Notes: generated by a model not told the origin, from the sequence alone. 64,000 nt of DNA from JAJFKB01 sp965230515 (GCA_965230515.1 OZ246007.1:3224001-3288000); one strand, 5' to 3'. Shown: positions 17,355 through 26,692, numbered from the stretch's first letter. Numbers and translations: made by a program.

Positions 17355-17657
17355 ATGAAACGCCATCTCTGGCTACCTTCTTTTCTGATTATAGGCTTGG
17401 TTGTCACACCGGCGGCGTTTGCTGATGCAGACGCTGAGCGCGAGGCGCTCGCCAAAATCATCCATGAGTTCAATGCCCTCGACTCATTAATCAAGCGTGC
17501 CGAGGCCAACGCCGAGCAGGATTCCCGTATCCGATTTCGTTATGACTGGCTGCGTCAGGACCTGAAGCAGATTAAGGACGGCATCCAGTCACACATCGAC
17601 TCTCCCCGTGCTCAGCCTCGCTCATTTCCGCCATTGCGCGGCGATTACCGTCGATAG
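17355..17657 (+). CDS. RAQPRD-family ICE protein (TIGR01690)
   Basis: 100 residues with a signal peptide (about 1-23, cleaved near FADAD). The mature protein is a helical, charged domain ending in the family signature RAQPRSFPPLRGDYRR, where the usual RAQPRD appears as RAQPRS. It is a small periplasmic protein unique to PFGI-1-type ICE transfer regions. It opens the second transfer block and is followed nine bases later by the TIGR03758 gene. In undisturbed clusters it lies soon after the PFL_4697 gene; here 8.8 kb of cargo separate them. Confidence 0.85.
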   Translation: MKRHLWLPSFLIIGLVVTPAAFADADAEREALAKIIHEFNALDSLIKRAEANAEQDSRIRFRYDWLRQDLKQIKDGIQSHIDSPRAQPRSFPPLRGDYRR

Positions 17658-17665
17658 GTTTCGTC

Positions 17666-17896
17666 ATGAACGCCGCACAACAAACAGCTTTTCAAGCCGG
17701 TTCCGGTATTACCCCAGTCACCCTGCTCACGGCCATCGCGTCGATGGTGTTGGTGTTGGCGTTTGTCTGGGTGATCTGGGTGGCTTTAGGCACTTTTCGG
17801 GCCTGGCAGGAAGGGCAGGCCACGCTCTTTGATCTGACCTGGAGCACCGTGCGGGCAAGCATTGTTTTGATGGTTTTGGGTTTCTATTTGCGGTGA
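17666..17896 (+). CDS. Small ICE membrane protein (TIGR03758 family)
   Basis: 76 residues with two transmembrane helices (about 20-42 and 58-75). The segment AFVWVIWVALGTFRAWQEGQ between them is typical of the family. It sits in the expected order between the RAQPRD and TIGR03745 genes. It is likely a pilin-like or inner-membrane scaffold subunit of the type IV secretion channel. Confidence 0.8.
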   Translation: MNAAQQTAFQAGSGITPVTLLTAIASMVLVLAFVWVIWVALGTFRAWQEGQATLFDLTWSTVRASIVLMVLGFYLR

Positions 17897-18007
17897 GTCG
17901 ATCGAGTTGAGACCGAGAAAGTCCGGTAAGGGCAAACGGCGATACAGCGCAGTGGGATGCGGGGATGTTTCCCCTTTTTATCAGCGTTACAGAAGAGGAC
18001 ATTTGTT

Positions 18008-18385
18008 ATGGACACATCACATACAAAAATCGGTATCAACAAGAAAACTGTTGTCATCCGCAAGTCGCTATCGGTAGCGGTCGCGGTGCTATTCCCACTG
18101 CCGCTCTGGGCGGCGTTGCCGACACCGGTTGCGCCGAGTACCGCGCCGCCAGCGGGTGACTGGATCGGCTTGATTCAGGGCTACATCAAGGATGGTGGCT
18201 TGGTGCTCGGCCTGGCCATTGCGGTGCTGGGTTTTCTCTGGATCGCTTACCTGGGCTTCGCGAAATTCAATGAAGCGCGCCAAGGCAAGGCAGAGTGGGC
18301 TGAAGTCGGTGTGCTGGGTATTGTCGGCGCGATCGTACTGATCTTTGCCAGCTATCTGCTCACAGAGGCGGCTGGGGTTATTTAA
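18008..18385 (+). CDS. Pilin-like ICE membrane protein (TIGR03745 family)
   Basis: 125 residues from ATG 18008, preferred over an in-frame ATG at 17957 because AGAGGA lies at the right distance. A long N-terminal signal region (about 15-40) is followed by the Pro/Ala-rich stretch TPVAPSTAPP and two hydrophobic helices (VLGLAIAVLGFLWIAYLG and IVGAIVLIFASYLL). This VirB2-like layout, with two hydrophobic helices after a cleaved signal, makes it a good candidate for the conjugative pilus subunit. It is in the conserved order for PFGI-1-type clusters. Confidence 0.8.
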   Translation: MDTSHTKIGINKKTVVIRKSLSVAVAVLFPLPLWAALPTPVAPSTAPPAGDWIGLIQGYIKDGGLVLGLAIAVLGFLWIAYLGFAKFNEARQGKAEWAEVGVLGIVGAIVLIFASYLLTEAAGVI

Positions 18386-18423
18386 CCCCCGACGTCAATA
18401 TCAACTTGCCGTAGGAGACGTGA

Positions 18424-18804
18424 ATGTCCAACGACCATGAAATTTTGGCGGATCGGCTCAATGCCGAGCCCGCCATCTTTAAAGGTTGCTCTTCTTCAGA
18501 GCTGGGCATGATTGTGGGGCTGGCGATTGTGAGTTGGCTGCCCCTCAGTCTGTTACTGGCCTGGTTGCTGGGTGCCATCACCATGGGTTTTGGTATTGCC
18601 GGTGTCGGTGTGGTGGCCACCGTCGTGGTGATGGCGACGCTGTTTCAGCGTATCAAACGCGGCCGGCCTGAAGGCTATTACCAGCAATGGCTGCGTATCC
18701 GTCTGCAGACGATGGGGCTGTATCGCACGCCTTGGGTACTACGCAGCGGATCCTGGGATACAGGGAGAACGCACTATGCGTCGCTACCGACTCGAAATCG
18801 ATAA
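18424..18804 (+). CDS. ICE membrane protein (TIGR03750 family, VirB3/TraL-like)
   Basis: 126 residues, starting after AGGAGACGTGA. Two closely spaced transmembrane helices lie at about 30-50 and 52-75, preceded by ILADRLNAEPAIFKGCSS, which resembles the N-terminus of TraL/VirB3-type proteins. The C-terminal part is basic and soluble. It should sit in the inner membrane near the VirB4-like ATPase. The 3' end overlaps the next gene by 29 bases. Confidence 0.8.
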   Translation: MSNDHEILADRLNAEPAIFKGCSSSELGMIVGLAIVSWLPLSLLLAWLLGAITMGFGIAGVGVVATVVVMATLFQRIKRGRPEGYYQQWLRIRLQTMGLYRTPWVLRSGSWDTGRTHYASLPTRNR

Positions 18805-19453
18805 CGTGCGGTCCCATTTGCGCTCTCTGTGGATCGTGATTGGCTTGCAAGGCCTGATCATTCTTGCGCTCTGGATCGGCTGGAGCCAGGCACCCAAGCA
18901 GCTGCGTGTTTATGTGCCACCTGATCTGCGGTCGGGTGCTGTTTTGGCGGCCGAAGAAGTGCCTCCGGCCAATGTCTATGCCTTTGCGTTCTATATCTTT
19001 CAGCAACTCAATCGCTGGCCCGAGAACGGCGCAACGGATTACGGTAGCGCAATTTTCCGGATCTCGCCCTACCTGACACCGCGCTATCGCAATGACTTGA
19101 TCGCCGATATGGAACTTAAAGCCCGTCGCGGCGAGTTGGCTTACCGGGTGCGCGGTGTCCATGAGGTGCCAGGGCACGGCTATGAAGAGCGCCGCGTCGA
19201 TGTGTTGTCGCCCGATGTCTGGATTGTCTGGTTGGATCTCGATCTGCTGGAGTCCGTGAAAGGCATGACCGTCAAGCAAACCACGATTCGCTACCCGATT
19301 CGGGTGGTGCGCCAGGCTATCGATCCGGAAGCCAATCCCTGGGGGTTGGCACTCGACGGCTACGCCAATGACGGCCCGCGTCGATTAACCGATGCCGACC
19401 TGGCTGAACCCAGCGTGACTAGCACCAGTACCAATAAGGAATCCTCCCCATGA
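18776..19453 (+). CDS. ICE protein, PFL_4703 family (TIGR03746, TraE/VirB8-like)
   Basis: 225 residues with one N-terminal transmembrane helix (about 20-40: LWIVIGLQGLIILALWIGW). The periplasmic domain includes VYVPPDLRSG, YAFAFYIFQQLNRWPENG and IRYPIRVVRQAIDPEANPWG. The topology is that of TraE/VirB8-like assembly factors. It overlaps the upstream gene and is overlapped by the next by four bases (ATGA), so translation of the three is coupled. Confidence 0.85.
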   Translation: MRRYRLEIDNVRSHLRSLWIVIGLQGLIILALWIGWSQAPKQLRVYVPPDLRSGAVLAAEEVPPANVYAFAFYIFQQLNRWPENGATDYGSAIFRISPYLTPRYRNDLIADMELKARRGELAYRVRGVHEVPGHGYEERRVDVLSPDVWIVWLDLDLLESVKGMTVKQTTIRYPIRVVRQAIDPEANPWGLALDGYANDGPRRLTDADLAEPSVTSTSTNKESSP

Positions 19454-20271
19454 ATCCTCGTGATTTCTTTGCGCCATTGAGATGGATCGCTTTGCTCGGT
19501 CTGTGTTTCCCGCTGCTGTCCTTTGCACAAGTCGATGACGCGGCTCCGAACGTTCCAGAACGTGTTGTTTGGAAGAAATCGCCCATCGCCATTCCGTTGG
19601 TCGTCGGTGAAGAGCGCCGGGTGCATTTTCCGGATTCGGTGAGCATTGGGCTGCCGCAGTCAATGACACCGTTGCTGCGCAGCCAAAGCATCAACGGCAC
19701 CCTGTACCTGTTGGCCAGGCAAGCCTTTGAGCCCACCCGTGTCATGGTGCGCTCGGAAACCGACGGCCCAATCTACGTCCTTGATATTTCAGCGGCGCCA
19801 GGCGGAGTAGACAGTGGATCATTGCCGGATGTGCAGGTACTGCTCCAAGCATCACAAAAGCCACCGCAAGACGCCGGTGCCGATCAGTGGACATCGGACA
19901 AGCGCTTACAGCCTTTGGGTTATGCCGCCTTAACCCGGTATGCCGCGCAACAACTCTATGCGCCAACACGACTGATCCCCCAGCGGCCGGGCGTGGTTGC
20001 CATACCCGTGAACTCAGAACCGGTCGATCTGGTAGTGGGCGGCAAGATCGAAGCCGTGCCGGTTGCCGCCTGGAAGGCGGGTTTGCGGTACGTCACTGCC
20101 GTCAAGCTGATCAATCGTACCAAAAGCCCCGTCGTGCTGGATCCACGCGAACTGCGCGGGTCATGGCTGGCGGCAACCTTTCAGCACAATCGCCTGTTAC
20201 CCGCTGGCAGTGAGGCCGATACCACAGCCGTCTATCTGGTGTCCGATCGGCGTTTTGATGTGGCGCTTTGA
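19450..20271 (+). CDS. ICE protein, PFL_4704 family (TIGR03749, TraK/VirB9-like)
   Basis: 273 residues with a signal peptide (about 1-28, cleaved near SFAQV). Characteristic parts are ERVVWKKSPIAIPLVVGEERRVHFPD, and the C-terminal VTAVKLINRTKSPVVLDPRELRG and GSEADTTAVYLVS. The beta-rich make-up and its place between the PFL_4703 and PFL_4705 genes match a TraK/VirB9-like outer-membrane core component. It is linked to its neighbours by very short overlaps. Confidence 0.85.
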   Translation: MNPRDFFAPLRWIALLGLCFPLLSFAQVDDAAPNVPERVVWKKSPIAIPLVVGEERRVHFPDSVSIGLPQSMTPLLRSQSINGTLYLLARQAFEPTRVMVRSETDGPIYVLDISAAPGGVDSGSLPDVQVLLQASQKPPQDAGADQWTSDKRLQPLGYAALTRYAAQQLYAPTRLIPQRPGVVAIPVNSEPVDLVVGGKIEAVPVAAWKAGLRYVTAVKLINRTKSPVVLDPRELRGSWLAATFQHNRLLPAGSEADTTAVYLVSDRRFDVAL

Positions 20272-20291
20272 AGAGAGGAGTGGAATTCACC

Positions 20292-21755
20292 ATGTCGATG
20301 GTCACCAGCAATCGTTTGTTACCCCTTCTTGCCGGTTTCGTTGTGCTGATGGCAGTGCTCGTCGCGGTGAAGTCCTGTTCCCCGAGCGACGAGCAACCCC
20401 AGCTGTTGGAAGCCGTGCCACAGGCACCGAAACCGGATGCCGATACCCCGGCGGATACCATCAAGACACTGACGGCCAATGTCAGCGCCATGACTTCGGA
20501 GCTCAATGCCCTGCGCCGGGATAACACCGCACTCAAACAGGAGAATCGTGATCTGATCGAAGACCGAAAGCAGATCGAAAACAACGTGTTGTCGAGAGTG
20601 CAGACAGCTCTGGAGACAAAACGCATGGACGCTGCGCCCAACGAAACCACGTCGGCTATCGCCGCGTTGACGGCCAGAGTGGATTCCCTGGCTAATTGCT
20701 TTGGAACGTCATCGACACGGTCGTCTTCCACGGATTCTGATATTCCGATCGGACTCGGTCTGGAGGGTGTCAGCACATCGGCGGCGGAGTCGGAAGCATT
20801 GGTGTGGGTTAACCCCCTGGAGCTCACGCCGTCAGCTGACAATGATAAGGAGTCGTTGCTCAACCGCTTCAGTCGCGGCAGTCGTAATGCGTTAGTTAGC
20901 GCCGGTCCGGAGGTGAAAGCGCTAGTAACGAAAGGATCCGAAGCCCTCAATACCGCTCTGCCGGTCTACACCGTGCCGCGCAATGCCACTCTGATTGGCT
21001 CTACCGGTATGACCGCCTTGGTGGGCAGGGTGCCAATTCAGGGGCAGGTGCGCGACCCCATGCCGTTCAAGGTGATTACCGGTAAAGAAAACCTGGCCGC
21101 CAATGGACTGCGCATACCCGGTATTGAGGGCATGATCTGGAGTGGTACGGCTGTTGGCGACTGGACGCTCTCCTGTGTGACCGGGAAATTGGAATCGGTG
21201 ACCTTCGTGTTTGAGGACGGCACCATTCAGACTATTTCCTCTGATGAAAAGTCCAGTGGCGGCAACCAACGGGGTGGTTCCAGTGGAAGCAGTGGCGGAA
21301 ATAATAAGAGACCGCTGGGCTGGATCTCCGATGCGCGGGGTATCCCCTGTATCACGGGCGAGCGCAAGACCAACGCTCCCGCATTCCTGACACAACGCAT
21401 TGGTGTGATGGCCCTCGAAGCCGCCGGTGAAGCGGCAGCACAGGCCGAAACCACAACGCTGATCAATGATTCAGGCTCGGCCACCCGAGTGGTCTCCGGT
21501 GAGACCGGTAAATACGTACTGGGTAAAACCCTGAGCGGCGGTAGCGATGAAGTCGCCCAGTGGTTGCGCGAGCGCCAGGCACAGAGTTTCGATGCGGTTT
21601 TCGTGCCCGCCGGTGTCGAGCTGGCCATCCACGTTGATCATGAACTCCCCATCGATTTCCATTCCAACGGCAGGAAACTTCATCATGAAACGAATCTTTT
21701 CCAACAAGCGACTATTATCTCTGGCGCTGGTTCGGGTGGTTCTGGTCTGGACTAG
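20292..21755 (+). CDS. ICE protein, PFL_4705 family (TIGR03752, TraB/VirB10-like)
   Basis: About 487 residues from ATG 20292; a TTG at 20268 in the same frame would overlap the upstream stop. An N-terminal transmembrane helix (about 8-25) precedes a coiled coil (near 55-110, with LTANVSAMTSELNALRRDN), a Gly/Ser-rich linker (SSGSSGGNN near 340) and a C-terminal beta-domain with VPAGVELAIHVDHELPID. This is the TraB/VirB10 layout, spanning from the inner membrane to the outer-membrane core and relaying ATPase energy. The last 71 bases overlap the following lipoprotein gene. Confidence 0.85.
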   Translation: MSMVTSNRLLPLLAGFVVLMAVLVAVKSCSPSDEQPQLLEAVPQAPKPDADTPADTIKTLTANVSAMTSELNALRRDNTALKQENRDLIEDRKQIENNVLSRVQTALETKRMDAAPNETTSAIAALTARVDSLANCFGTSSTRSSSTDSDIPIGLGLEGVSTSAAESEALVWVNPLELTPSADNDKESLLNRFSRGSRNALVSAGPEVKALVTKGSEALNTALPVYTVPRNATLIGSTGMTALVGRVPIQGQVRDPMPFKVITGKENLAANGLRIPGIEGMIWSGTAVGDWTLSCVTGKLESVTFVFEDGTIQTISSDEKSSGGNQRGGSSGSSGGNNKRPLGWISDARGIPCITGERKTNAPAFLTQRIGVMALEAAGEAAAQAETTTLINDSGSATRVVSGETGKYVLGKTLSGGSDEVAQWLRERQAQSFDAVFVPAGVELAIHVDHELPIDFHSNGRKLHHETNLFQQATIISGAGSGGSGLD

Positions 21756-22182
21756 CGCCCTGATGGTCGGTTGCGCCAGCACTAAGGAGACGGTGTTACC
21801 GCAGGACGGCCCCACCATGAAGTCCATTTACGACCAGCATCGGGTGGATGTTCTCAAATCTGACCCTCGGCGAGTCATCGGCGGTCAGGCGTTACCGCAA
21901 TCTGGCATTAACCACTATCAGGGCTTTGTGCGAGAGGCTGCGAATGAAATCGACACGGTATTTCCACGCCTGCCCAATCCCACCCTGGTGATGTATATCT
22001 TTCCTCACCTGTCGGGCAGTGAGCGCACCCCGGTGCCAGGTTATGTCACCACCTTTCCCTTTTATGAAACGGTGGAGTACGCCTTACCAGGAGAAGTGCC
22101 GGGGGAAGTGGCGGGGAAAGTACCTGATGAAGCGTCCGCAGCGGCCAATTACTCGACCAATCATTCGACATTGGATCGGTAG
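21685..22182 (+). CDS. ICE lipoprotein (TIGR03751 family, TraV/VirB7-like)
   Basis: 165 residues from ATG 21685, chosen because AGGAAA lies upstream and a proper signal begins there. The lipobox SALMVGC places the lipidated Cys at about residue 30. The mature protein includes GPTMKSIYDQHR and LPNPTLVMYIFPHLSG, ending with a short near-repeat PGEVPGEVAGKVPDE. It should be an outer-membrane lipoprotein stabilising the channel core. It overlaps the VirB10-like gene by 71 bases, an unusually long overlap that suggests coupled translation. Confidence 0.85.
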   Translation: MKRIFSNKRLLSLALVRVVLVWTSALMVGCASTKETVLPQDGPTMKSIYDQHRVDVLKSDPRRVIGGQALPQSGINHYQGFVREAANEIDTVFPRLPNPTLVMYIFPHLSGSERTPVPGYVTTFPFYETVEYALPGEVPGEVAGKVPDEASAAANYSTNHSTLDR

Positions 22183-22191
22183 GAACGTCTG

Positions 22192-24930
22192 ATGCCAAAA
22201 CATAAACCGGACCTACCCGAGGGTGCGCCCTTAACCACTGCCGCGGTCAAACAACACTATACCCGCCCGCCGTCGTTTACCGATTTGCTGCCCTGGATGG
22301 AATACATTCCCGAGAGTAGAGCTTTTCTGTTAGAGGATGGGGTCAGTCTCGGTGCCCTGTTCGAAGTGCAGCCGGTCGGTTGCGAGGCAAGAACGCCAGC
22401 TTTTATGACCCAGCTGCGTGACGCCATTCAAACAGCCATCAACGAGGCCATTCCCGAGCGCGACGATGCGCCTTGGATCTTACAGGTCTATGTGCAGGAT
22501 GAACCCAGTCTCACTCAATTCAATGCGTCGTTGGCCAGTTATCCGTCGCCAAAGGTGCGCGCATCGGAGTATTCTCAACATTACCAGTCGGTGATGTCGA
22601 AGCACCTGCAAGCGATTTCCCGACCGGGTGGATTGTTTGACGATACCACCGTCACCGGTTCGCGATGGCAGGGGCAGCAACGACGGATCCGCGTTGTGCT
22701 CTATCGTCGTTTAGCAAACAATAGCAAAATGCCACCCGCTGTTGCAGTGGAGGAGGCGCTCAATGACGTGGCGACCAAATGGGTCGCCTCACTGGCCTCT
22801 GCCGGAATCAACGCCCAACGCGCCGATGGTCAGGCGTTTTACGAGTGGCTGTTGGGCTGGTTCAATCCCAATCCGCCGCTGGCAGATGGTAATCCGGAAG
22901 CACTGCACCAGTTGGCACCCTATCCGGGGGACGGCCACTTACCCTTTGGTTATGACTTCGCTGAGCAACTGATGCTGTCGATGCCCCGTTCCGATGCGGC
23001 AACGGCGACTTGGCTCTTCGATAACTTGCCCCATACGGTGGTGAGCATCCAAAGCTTGCGGCGGGCACCGGACATTGGGCACTTCACGGCGGAGCGCCAG
23101 GCCGGAGATCAGGTGTATTCGCTGTTCGATCGTTTGCCCGAACGCTGTATTATGGCGATCACGCTCACCCTTAAACCACAAGACACCACCCGCAACCACA
23201 TTGCCCAGATCAAGCGTGCTTCGGTAGGCGATTCCGCAGAGGCGTCGATTACACAGGAAGATGCGGAACAGGTGGAGCGGGAGATGGCACAGGGCAACAA
23301 GCTGTATCCCGTGAGCATGGCCTTCTATGTGCGAGGGGATAATCAAAAAGCGCTACGGAACCATCTGAATCGTCTCCACGCGCTGCTGTTGCCCAATGGC
23401 CTGCAGCCTATTGCCCAGGAAGCGGATCTGCTGTCGCTCGACAGTTATATCCGTAACCTGCCCATGGCCTACGACGCCGACCTGGACAAATCCCGTCGTC
23501 GCTCGCGGCTGATATTCTCTCGCCACATTGCCAATTTACTGCCGCTCTATGGTCGTTCCCGTGGGACCGGTCACCCGGGTCTGGTGTTCTACAACCGCGG
23601 TGCCGAACCGCTGGTGTTCGATCCGCTGCACCGGGATGACCGCAAGAAGAACGCCCACATGCTGATTCTGGGTCCGACGGGTGCAGGCAAATCAGCGTTA
23701 TTGGTGTATCTGCTACAGCAGATGATGGCACGACACCGCCCCCGCATCTTTATCATCGAGGCCGGGGCGTCGTTTTCGTTGCTGGGACAGCATTTTGCGC
23801 ATCACGGTCTGTCGGTGAACCAGATCACTCTAAACCCCAAAGTCGATGTCAGTCTGCCGCCCTTTGCCGATGCACTGCGGTTGCTGGATCGACGTCATAC
23901 GTTTAATTCACTCGATGTCGATGATTGCCATTTAGAAGGCAAGCTGGAGGAAACGTTAGACGAAGACGATGAGATCGAGGACGAGGGTGGTGGTCGCGAT
24001 ATGCTTGGCGAAATGGAGATCGCTGCACGGATCATGATTACCGGTGGCGATGAGCGCGAAGAGGCGCGATTGACCCGGGCCGACCGACTGCTGATTCGCA
24101 ATGCTATCTTCCTTGCTGCAAAAACGGTGAAAGAGACCCGTCGAACCCAGGTGATTACCCAGGATGTGGTCAACGCCTTCCAGACCATCGCCACCAACAG
24201 GGAATTGCCCGAACACCGGCGTAATCGAGCCCTCGAGATGGGGGATGGCATGGCGCTATTTTGTTCGGGTCTCGCCGGTCACTTCTTCAACCGGCCGGGA
24301 CAGTCCTGGCCGCAGGCCGATGTCACCATCCTCGAAATGGGACTACTGGCCCGGGAAGGCTACGAGGATCAGCTCACCGTTGCCTACCTGTCCATGATGA
24401 GCCACATCAACGATCTGGTGGAACGTCATCAGCATGACGATCGGCCCACCCTCGTGGTCACCGACGAAGGCCATATCATCACCACCAATCCGCTTCTGGC
24501 GCGTTACGTGGTCAAGATCACCAAGATGTGGCGCAAGCTCGGGGCTTGGTTCTGGATCGCCACGCAGAATCTGGAGGATTTTCCGGATGCCAGCCGCAAG
24601 ATGCTCAACATGATGGAGTGGTGGCTGTGTTTGGTGATGCCGAAAGAGGAGGTGGAGCAGATTGCCCGGTTTAAGGATCTCAATGACGAGCAGCGCAATC
24701 TGCTGCTGTCGGCCCGCAAGGAGCCTGGCAAATACGTGGAGGGCGTGGTGTTGGCCGACAAGGTCGAAGCCCTGTTTCGCAACGTACCGCCGGTTTTGTC
24801 GCTGGCCCTGGCGATGACCGAAAAGCATGAGAAGGCTGAACGCGCTGCCATTATGCGGGAGAAACACTGTTCTGAACTGGAGGCAGCTTATGAAATGGCA
24901 GCGCGAATAGCGCAGCGTCTTGAAAAGTAA
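22192..24930 (+). CDS. traC: Conjugative transfer ATPase TraC/VirB4-like, PFL_4706 family (TIGR03744)
   Basis: 912 residues. The Walker A motif LGPTGAGKSALLVYLL lies near residue 492-507 and a Walker B-like LVVTDEGHIIT near 752. IATQNLEDFPDAS and the C-terminal region around EPGKYVEGV are typical of VirB4/TraC ATPases. An acidic insertion (EETLDEDDEIEDEGGG) lies near 585-600. The enzyme powers pilus assembly and DNA transfer from the cytoplasmic face of the channel. It has a good start after AGGAACGTCTG and closes the second transfer block; the next core gene is separated by a second AbiE pair. Confidence 0.9.
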   Translation: MPKHKPDLPEGAPLTTAAVKQHYTRPPSFTDLLPWMEYIPESRAFLLEDGVSLGALFEVQPVGCEARTPAFMTQLRDAIQTAINEAIPERDDAPWILQVYVQDEPSLTQFNASLASYPSPKVRASEYSQHYQSVMSKHLQAISRPGGLFDDTTVTGSRWQGQQRRIRVVLYRRLANNSKMPPAVAVEEALNDVATKWVASLASAGINAQRADGQAFYEWLLGWFNPNPPLADGNPEALHQLAPYPGDGHLPFGYDFAEQLMLSMPRSDAATATWLFDNLPHTVVSIQSLRRAPDIGHFTAERQAGDQVYSLFDRLPERCIMAITLTLKPQDTTRNHIAQIKRASVGDSAEASITQEDAEQVEREMAQGNKLYPVSMAFYVRGDNQKALRNHLNRLHALLLPNGLQPIAQEADLLSLDSYIRNLPMAYDADLDKSRRRSRLIFSRHIANLLPLYGRSRGTGHPGLVFYNRGAEPLVFDPLHRDDRKKNAHMLILGPTGAGKSALLVYLLQQMMARHRPRIFIIEAGASFSLLGQHFAHHGLSVNQITLNPKVDVSLPPFADALRLLDRRHTFNSLDVDDCHLEGKLEETLDEDDEIEDEGGGRDMLGEMEIAARIMITGGDEREEARLTRADRLLIRNAIFLAAKTVKETRRTQVITQDVVNAFQTIATNRELPEHRRNRALEMGDGMALFCSGLAGHFFNRPGQSWPQADVTILEMGLLAREGYEDQLTVAYLSMMSHINDLVERHQHDDRPTLVVTDEGHIITTNPLLARYVVKITKMWRKLGAWFWIATQNLEDFPDASRKMLNMMEWWLCLVMPKEEVEQIARFKDLNDEQRNLLLSARKEPGKYVEGVVLADKVEALFRNVPPVLSLALAMTEKHEKAERAAIMREKHCSELEAAYEMAARIAQRLEK

Positions 24931-24998
24931 GTAGTGTTTACTCCCCAATTGCAGACAAAAAACATTGTTTATATTTGTTTTATTAATATAATTAGGGC

Positions 24999-25817
24999 AT
25001 GGCATGGCTTAACAATTACCTCGATGATCTATTGGCTCAAGGGCAAAGCACTTTCTCAAAAGCAGAAAGTATGGCGGCATTTGACCTTTCTTCAGCCGCC
25101 TTTGATCTGGCCGTCAACCGTTTGATTAAGCAACAGCGGTTGATCCACCCGAAGCGTGGATTTTACGTGATTCTCCGGCCGGAGGATCGAATTGCCGGTG
25201 CACCGGATCCGATACGCTGGATCGATCCTCTGATGGGCTATTTGGGCATCGATTACCGTATCTCTCTGTTACGCGCAGCGGCTTTTCATGGTGCATCCCA
25301 CCAGGCGGCGATGGTTTTTCAAGTGATTGTGCCAAAGCAGTTGCGGGCTTTTGAGGCGGGGCGTCACCGTATACAGTTTATTTATCAATCCCCCAAGGCT
25401 TTTGCACCAACCAATCAGGGTGACCGGTTAGATCGGATCAAGAGTGAAACCGGTTATGCGCAGGTTGCCGGTATTGAGCTCACCCTGTTGGATGCGATCC
25501 GCTATTATCAAGCCTGTGGTGGAGTGAATGCTGCTGCACAGTTGATTCACGATCTGGGTGCGCAAGCGCGCCTGCGCAAATTGGCCGATGCGTCCAAACA
25601 TTACGAGGATTCATCGTTACGACGCTTGGGTTATCTGCTGGAACTCTATGGCCATGAGCGGCAGGCCGAAACCCTGATAGCGGCAGCGTTGCGGGCGAAA
25701 TCCTATAAACAGCTCAACCCCTCGGAAAAGCCGATCAGTGAAGTGCTGGCAGATCCACTGGAAAAAAATGAGAAATGGAAAATCTTAGTGAATGAGTTTG
25801 TGGAAATCGACCGATGA
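24999..25817 (+). CDS. AbiEi-type antitoxin (second AbiE pair)
   Basis: 272 residues. The N-terminal winged-helix region includes FDLAVNRLIKQQRLIHPKRGFYVI, followed by a C-terminal domain with YRISLLRAAAFHGASHQ and a TLLDAIRYY segment, as in AbiEi-like antitoxins. It differs strongly from the AbiEi protein at 9559, so it is not a duplicate. It overlaps the toxin gene by four bases (ATGA). The 68 bases upstream are AT-rich and could hold an autoregulated promoter. It lies between the TraC-like and PFL_4709 genes and is read in the same direction as them. Confidence 0.8.
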   Translation: MAWLNNYLDDLLAQGQSTFSKAESMAAFDLSSAAFDLAVNRLIKQQRLIHPKRGFYVILRPEDRIAGAPDPIRWIDPLMGYLGIDYRISLLRAAAFHGASHQAAMVFQVIVPKQLRAFEAGRHRIQFIYQSPKAFAPTNQGDRLDRIKSETGYAQVAGIELTLLDAIRYYQACGGVNAAAQLIHDLGAQARLRKLADASKHYEDSSLRRLGYLLELYGHERQAETLIAAALRAKSYKQLNPSEKPISEVLADPLEKNEKWKILVNEFVEIDR

Positions 25818-26692
25818 TACCCCAGGCTTACTTGCAAGCCTGGCGTACTCAGGCACCCTGGCCGGATATGCGGCAGGTGGAACAGGATTTAATCATCAGC
25901 CGGGCACTCTGTGATCTGTTCGGATCACCGGAACTGGCAGATCGTCTCGCTTTTCGGGGTGGTACCGCTATCCACAAATTATTATTTCAAAAACCTTTAC
26001 GTTATTCCGAAGACATTGATCTGGTACAACGTCGACCGGAACCGATTGGCACGACCATTGATGCCGTTCGCAAAGCGCTCGCTTGGTTGGGGCGCTGCCG
26101 CGTCAAACAGGCGGGGCATTCGATACATATGCTGTTTACCTTTGATCCGGAGGAAGACAGTGCAGCGGCTATGAAGGTTAAGGTGGAGATTAATACCCGG
26201 GAGCAGCAAAGCTATCAGGCCATCAAAACCTATCCTTTTGTGGTGGATAACGGCTGGTATGAAGGCAATGTAAAGATTGCCTCGTACACGCCGGAAGAGC
26301 TCTTTGGTACCAAACTGCGCGCTTGTCTACAACGCCGCAAAAACCGGGATTTGTTTGACTTACAGGAGGGACTCAATCAGCTCTCACTGGATACCGGTCA
26401 GTTAATCGCCTCCTTCGAGCATTACCTGGCACAGGCACAGGAGGGGCAAGTGATCACTCGCGCGAGTGCAGAACAGCGTATGCTGGGAAAACTCAGCCGC
26501 AGCTTAACCGAAGATGTCGCGCCGTTGTTACCGGCCGGTATCACCTTCAACCAGGAGCAGGCCATCGCGGCCTTTAATCGGATTTGGTTAGATCTGATTC
26601 GCCGGTTACCGGGCGATCCCTGGAAATTAAGCGATCAAATGATCCAGGAGCTGCGGGAGAATCGATACCCGACGTTGCTGCAGCCCGGATAA
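25814..26692 (+). CDS. AbiEii-type nucleotidyltransferase toxin (second AbiE pair)
   Basis: 292 residues. The nucleotidyltransferase motif LAFRGGTAIHKLLFQ...RYSEDIDLV lies near 45-75, and the second family motif PEELFGTKLRACLQRRKNRDLFDL near 160-185. This makes it an AbiEii/AbiGii-type toxin. Together with the upstream antitoxin it forms a complete type IV module. It is clearly diverged from the toxin at 8686. It may stabilise the element or defend the host against phage. Confidence 0.83.
   Translation: MIPQAYLQAWRTQAPWPDMRQVEQDLIISRALCDLFGSPELADRLAFRGGTAIHKLLFQKPLRYSEDIDLVQRRPEPIGTTIDAVRKALAWLGRCRVKQAGHSIHMLFTFDPEEDSAAAMKVKVEINTREQQSYQAIKTYPFVVDNGWYEGNVKIASYTPEELFGTKLRACLQRRKNRDLFDLQEGLNQLSLDTGQLIASFEHYLAQAQEGQVITRASAEQRMLGKLSRSLTEDVAPLLPAGITFNQEQAIAAFNRIWLDLIRRLPGDPWKLSDQMIQELRENRYPTLLQPG

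Noticed and set aside
20111..20950. 279-codon reverse open frame
   Set aside because: It is antisense to the PFL_4704 and PFL_4705 genes, Ser/Arg/Leu-rich and has no start signal.
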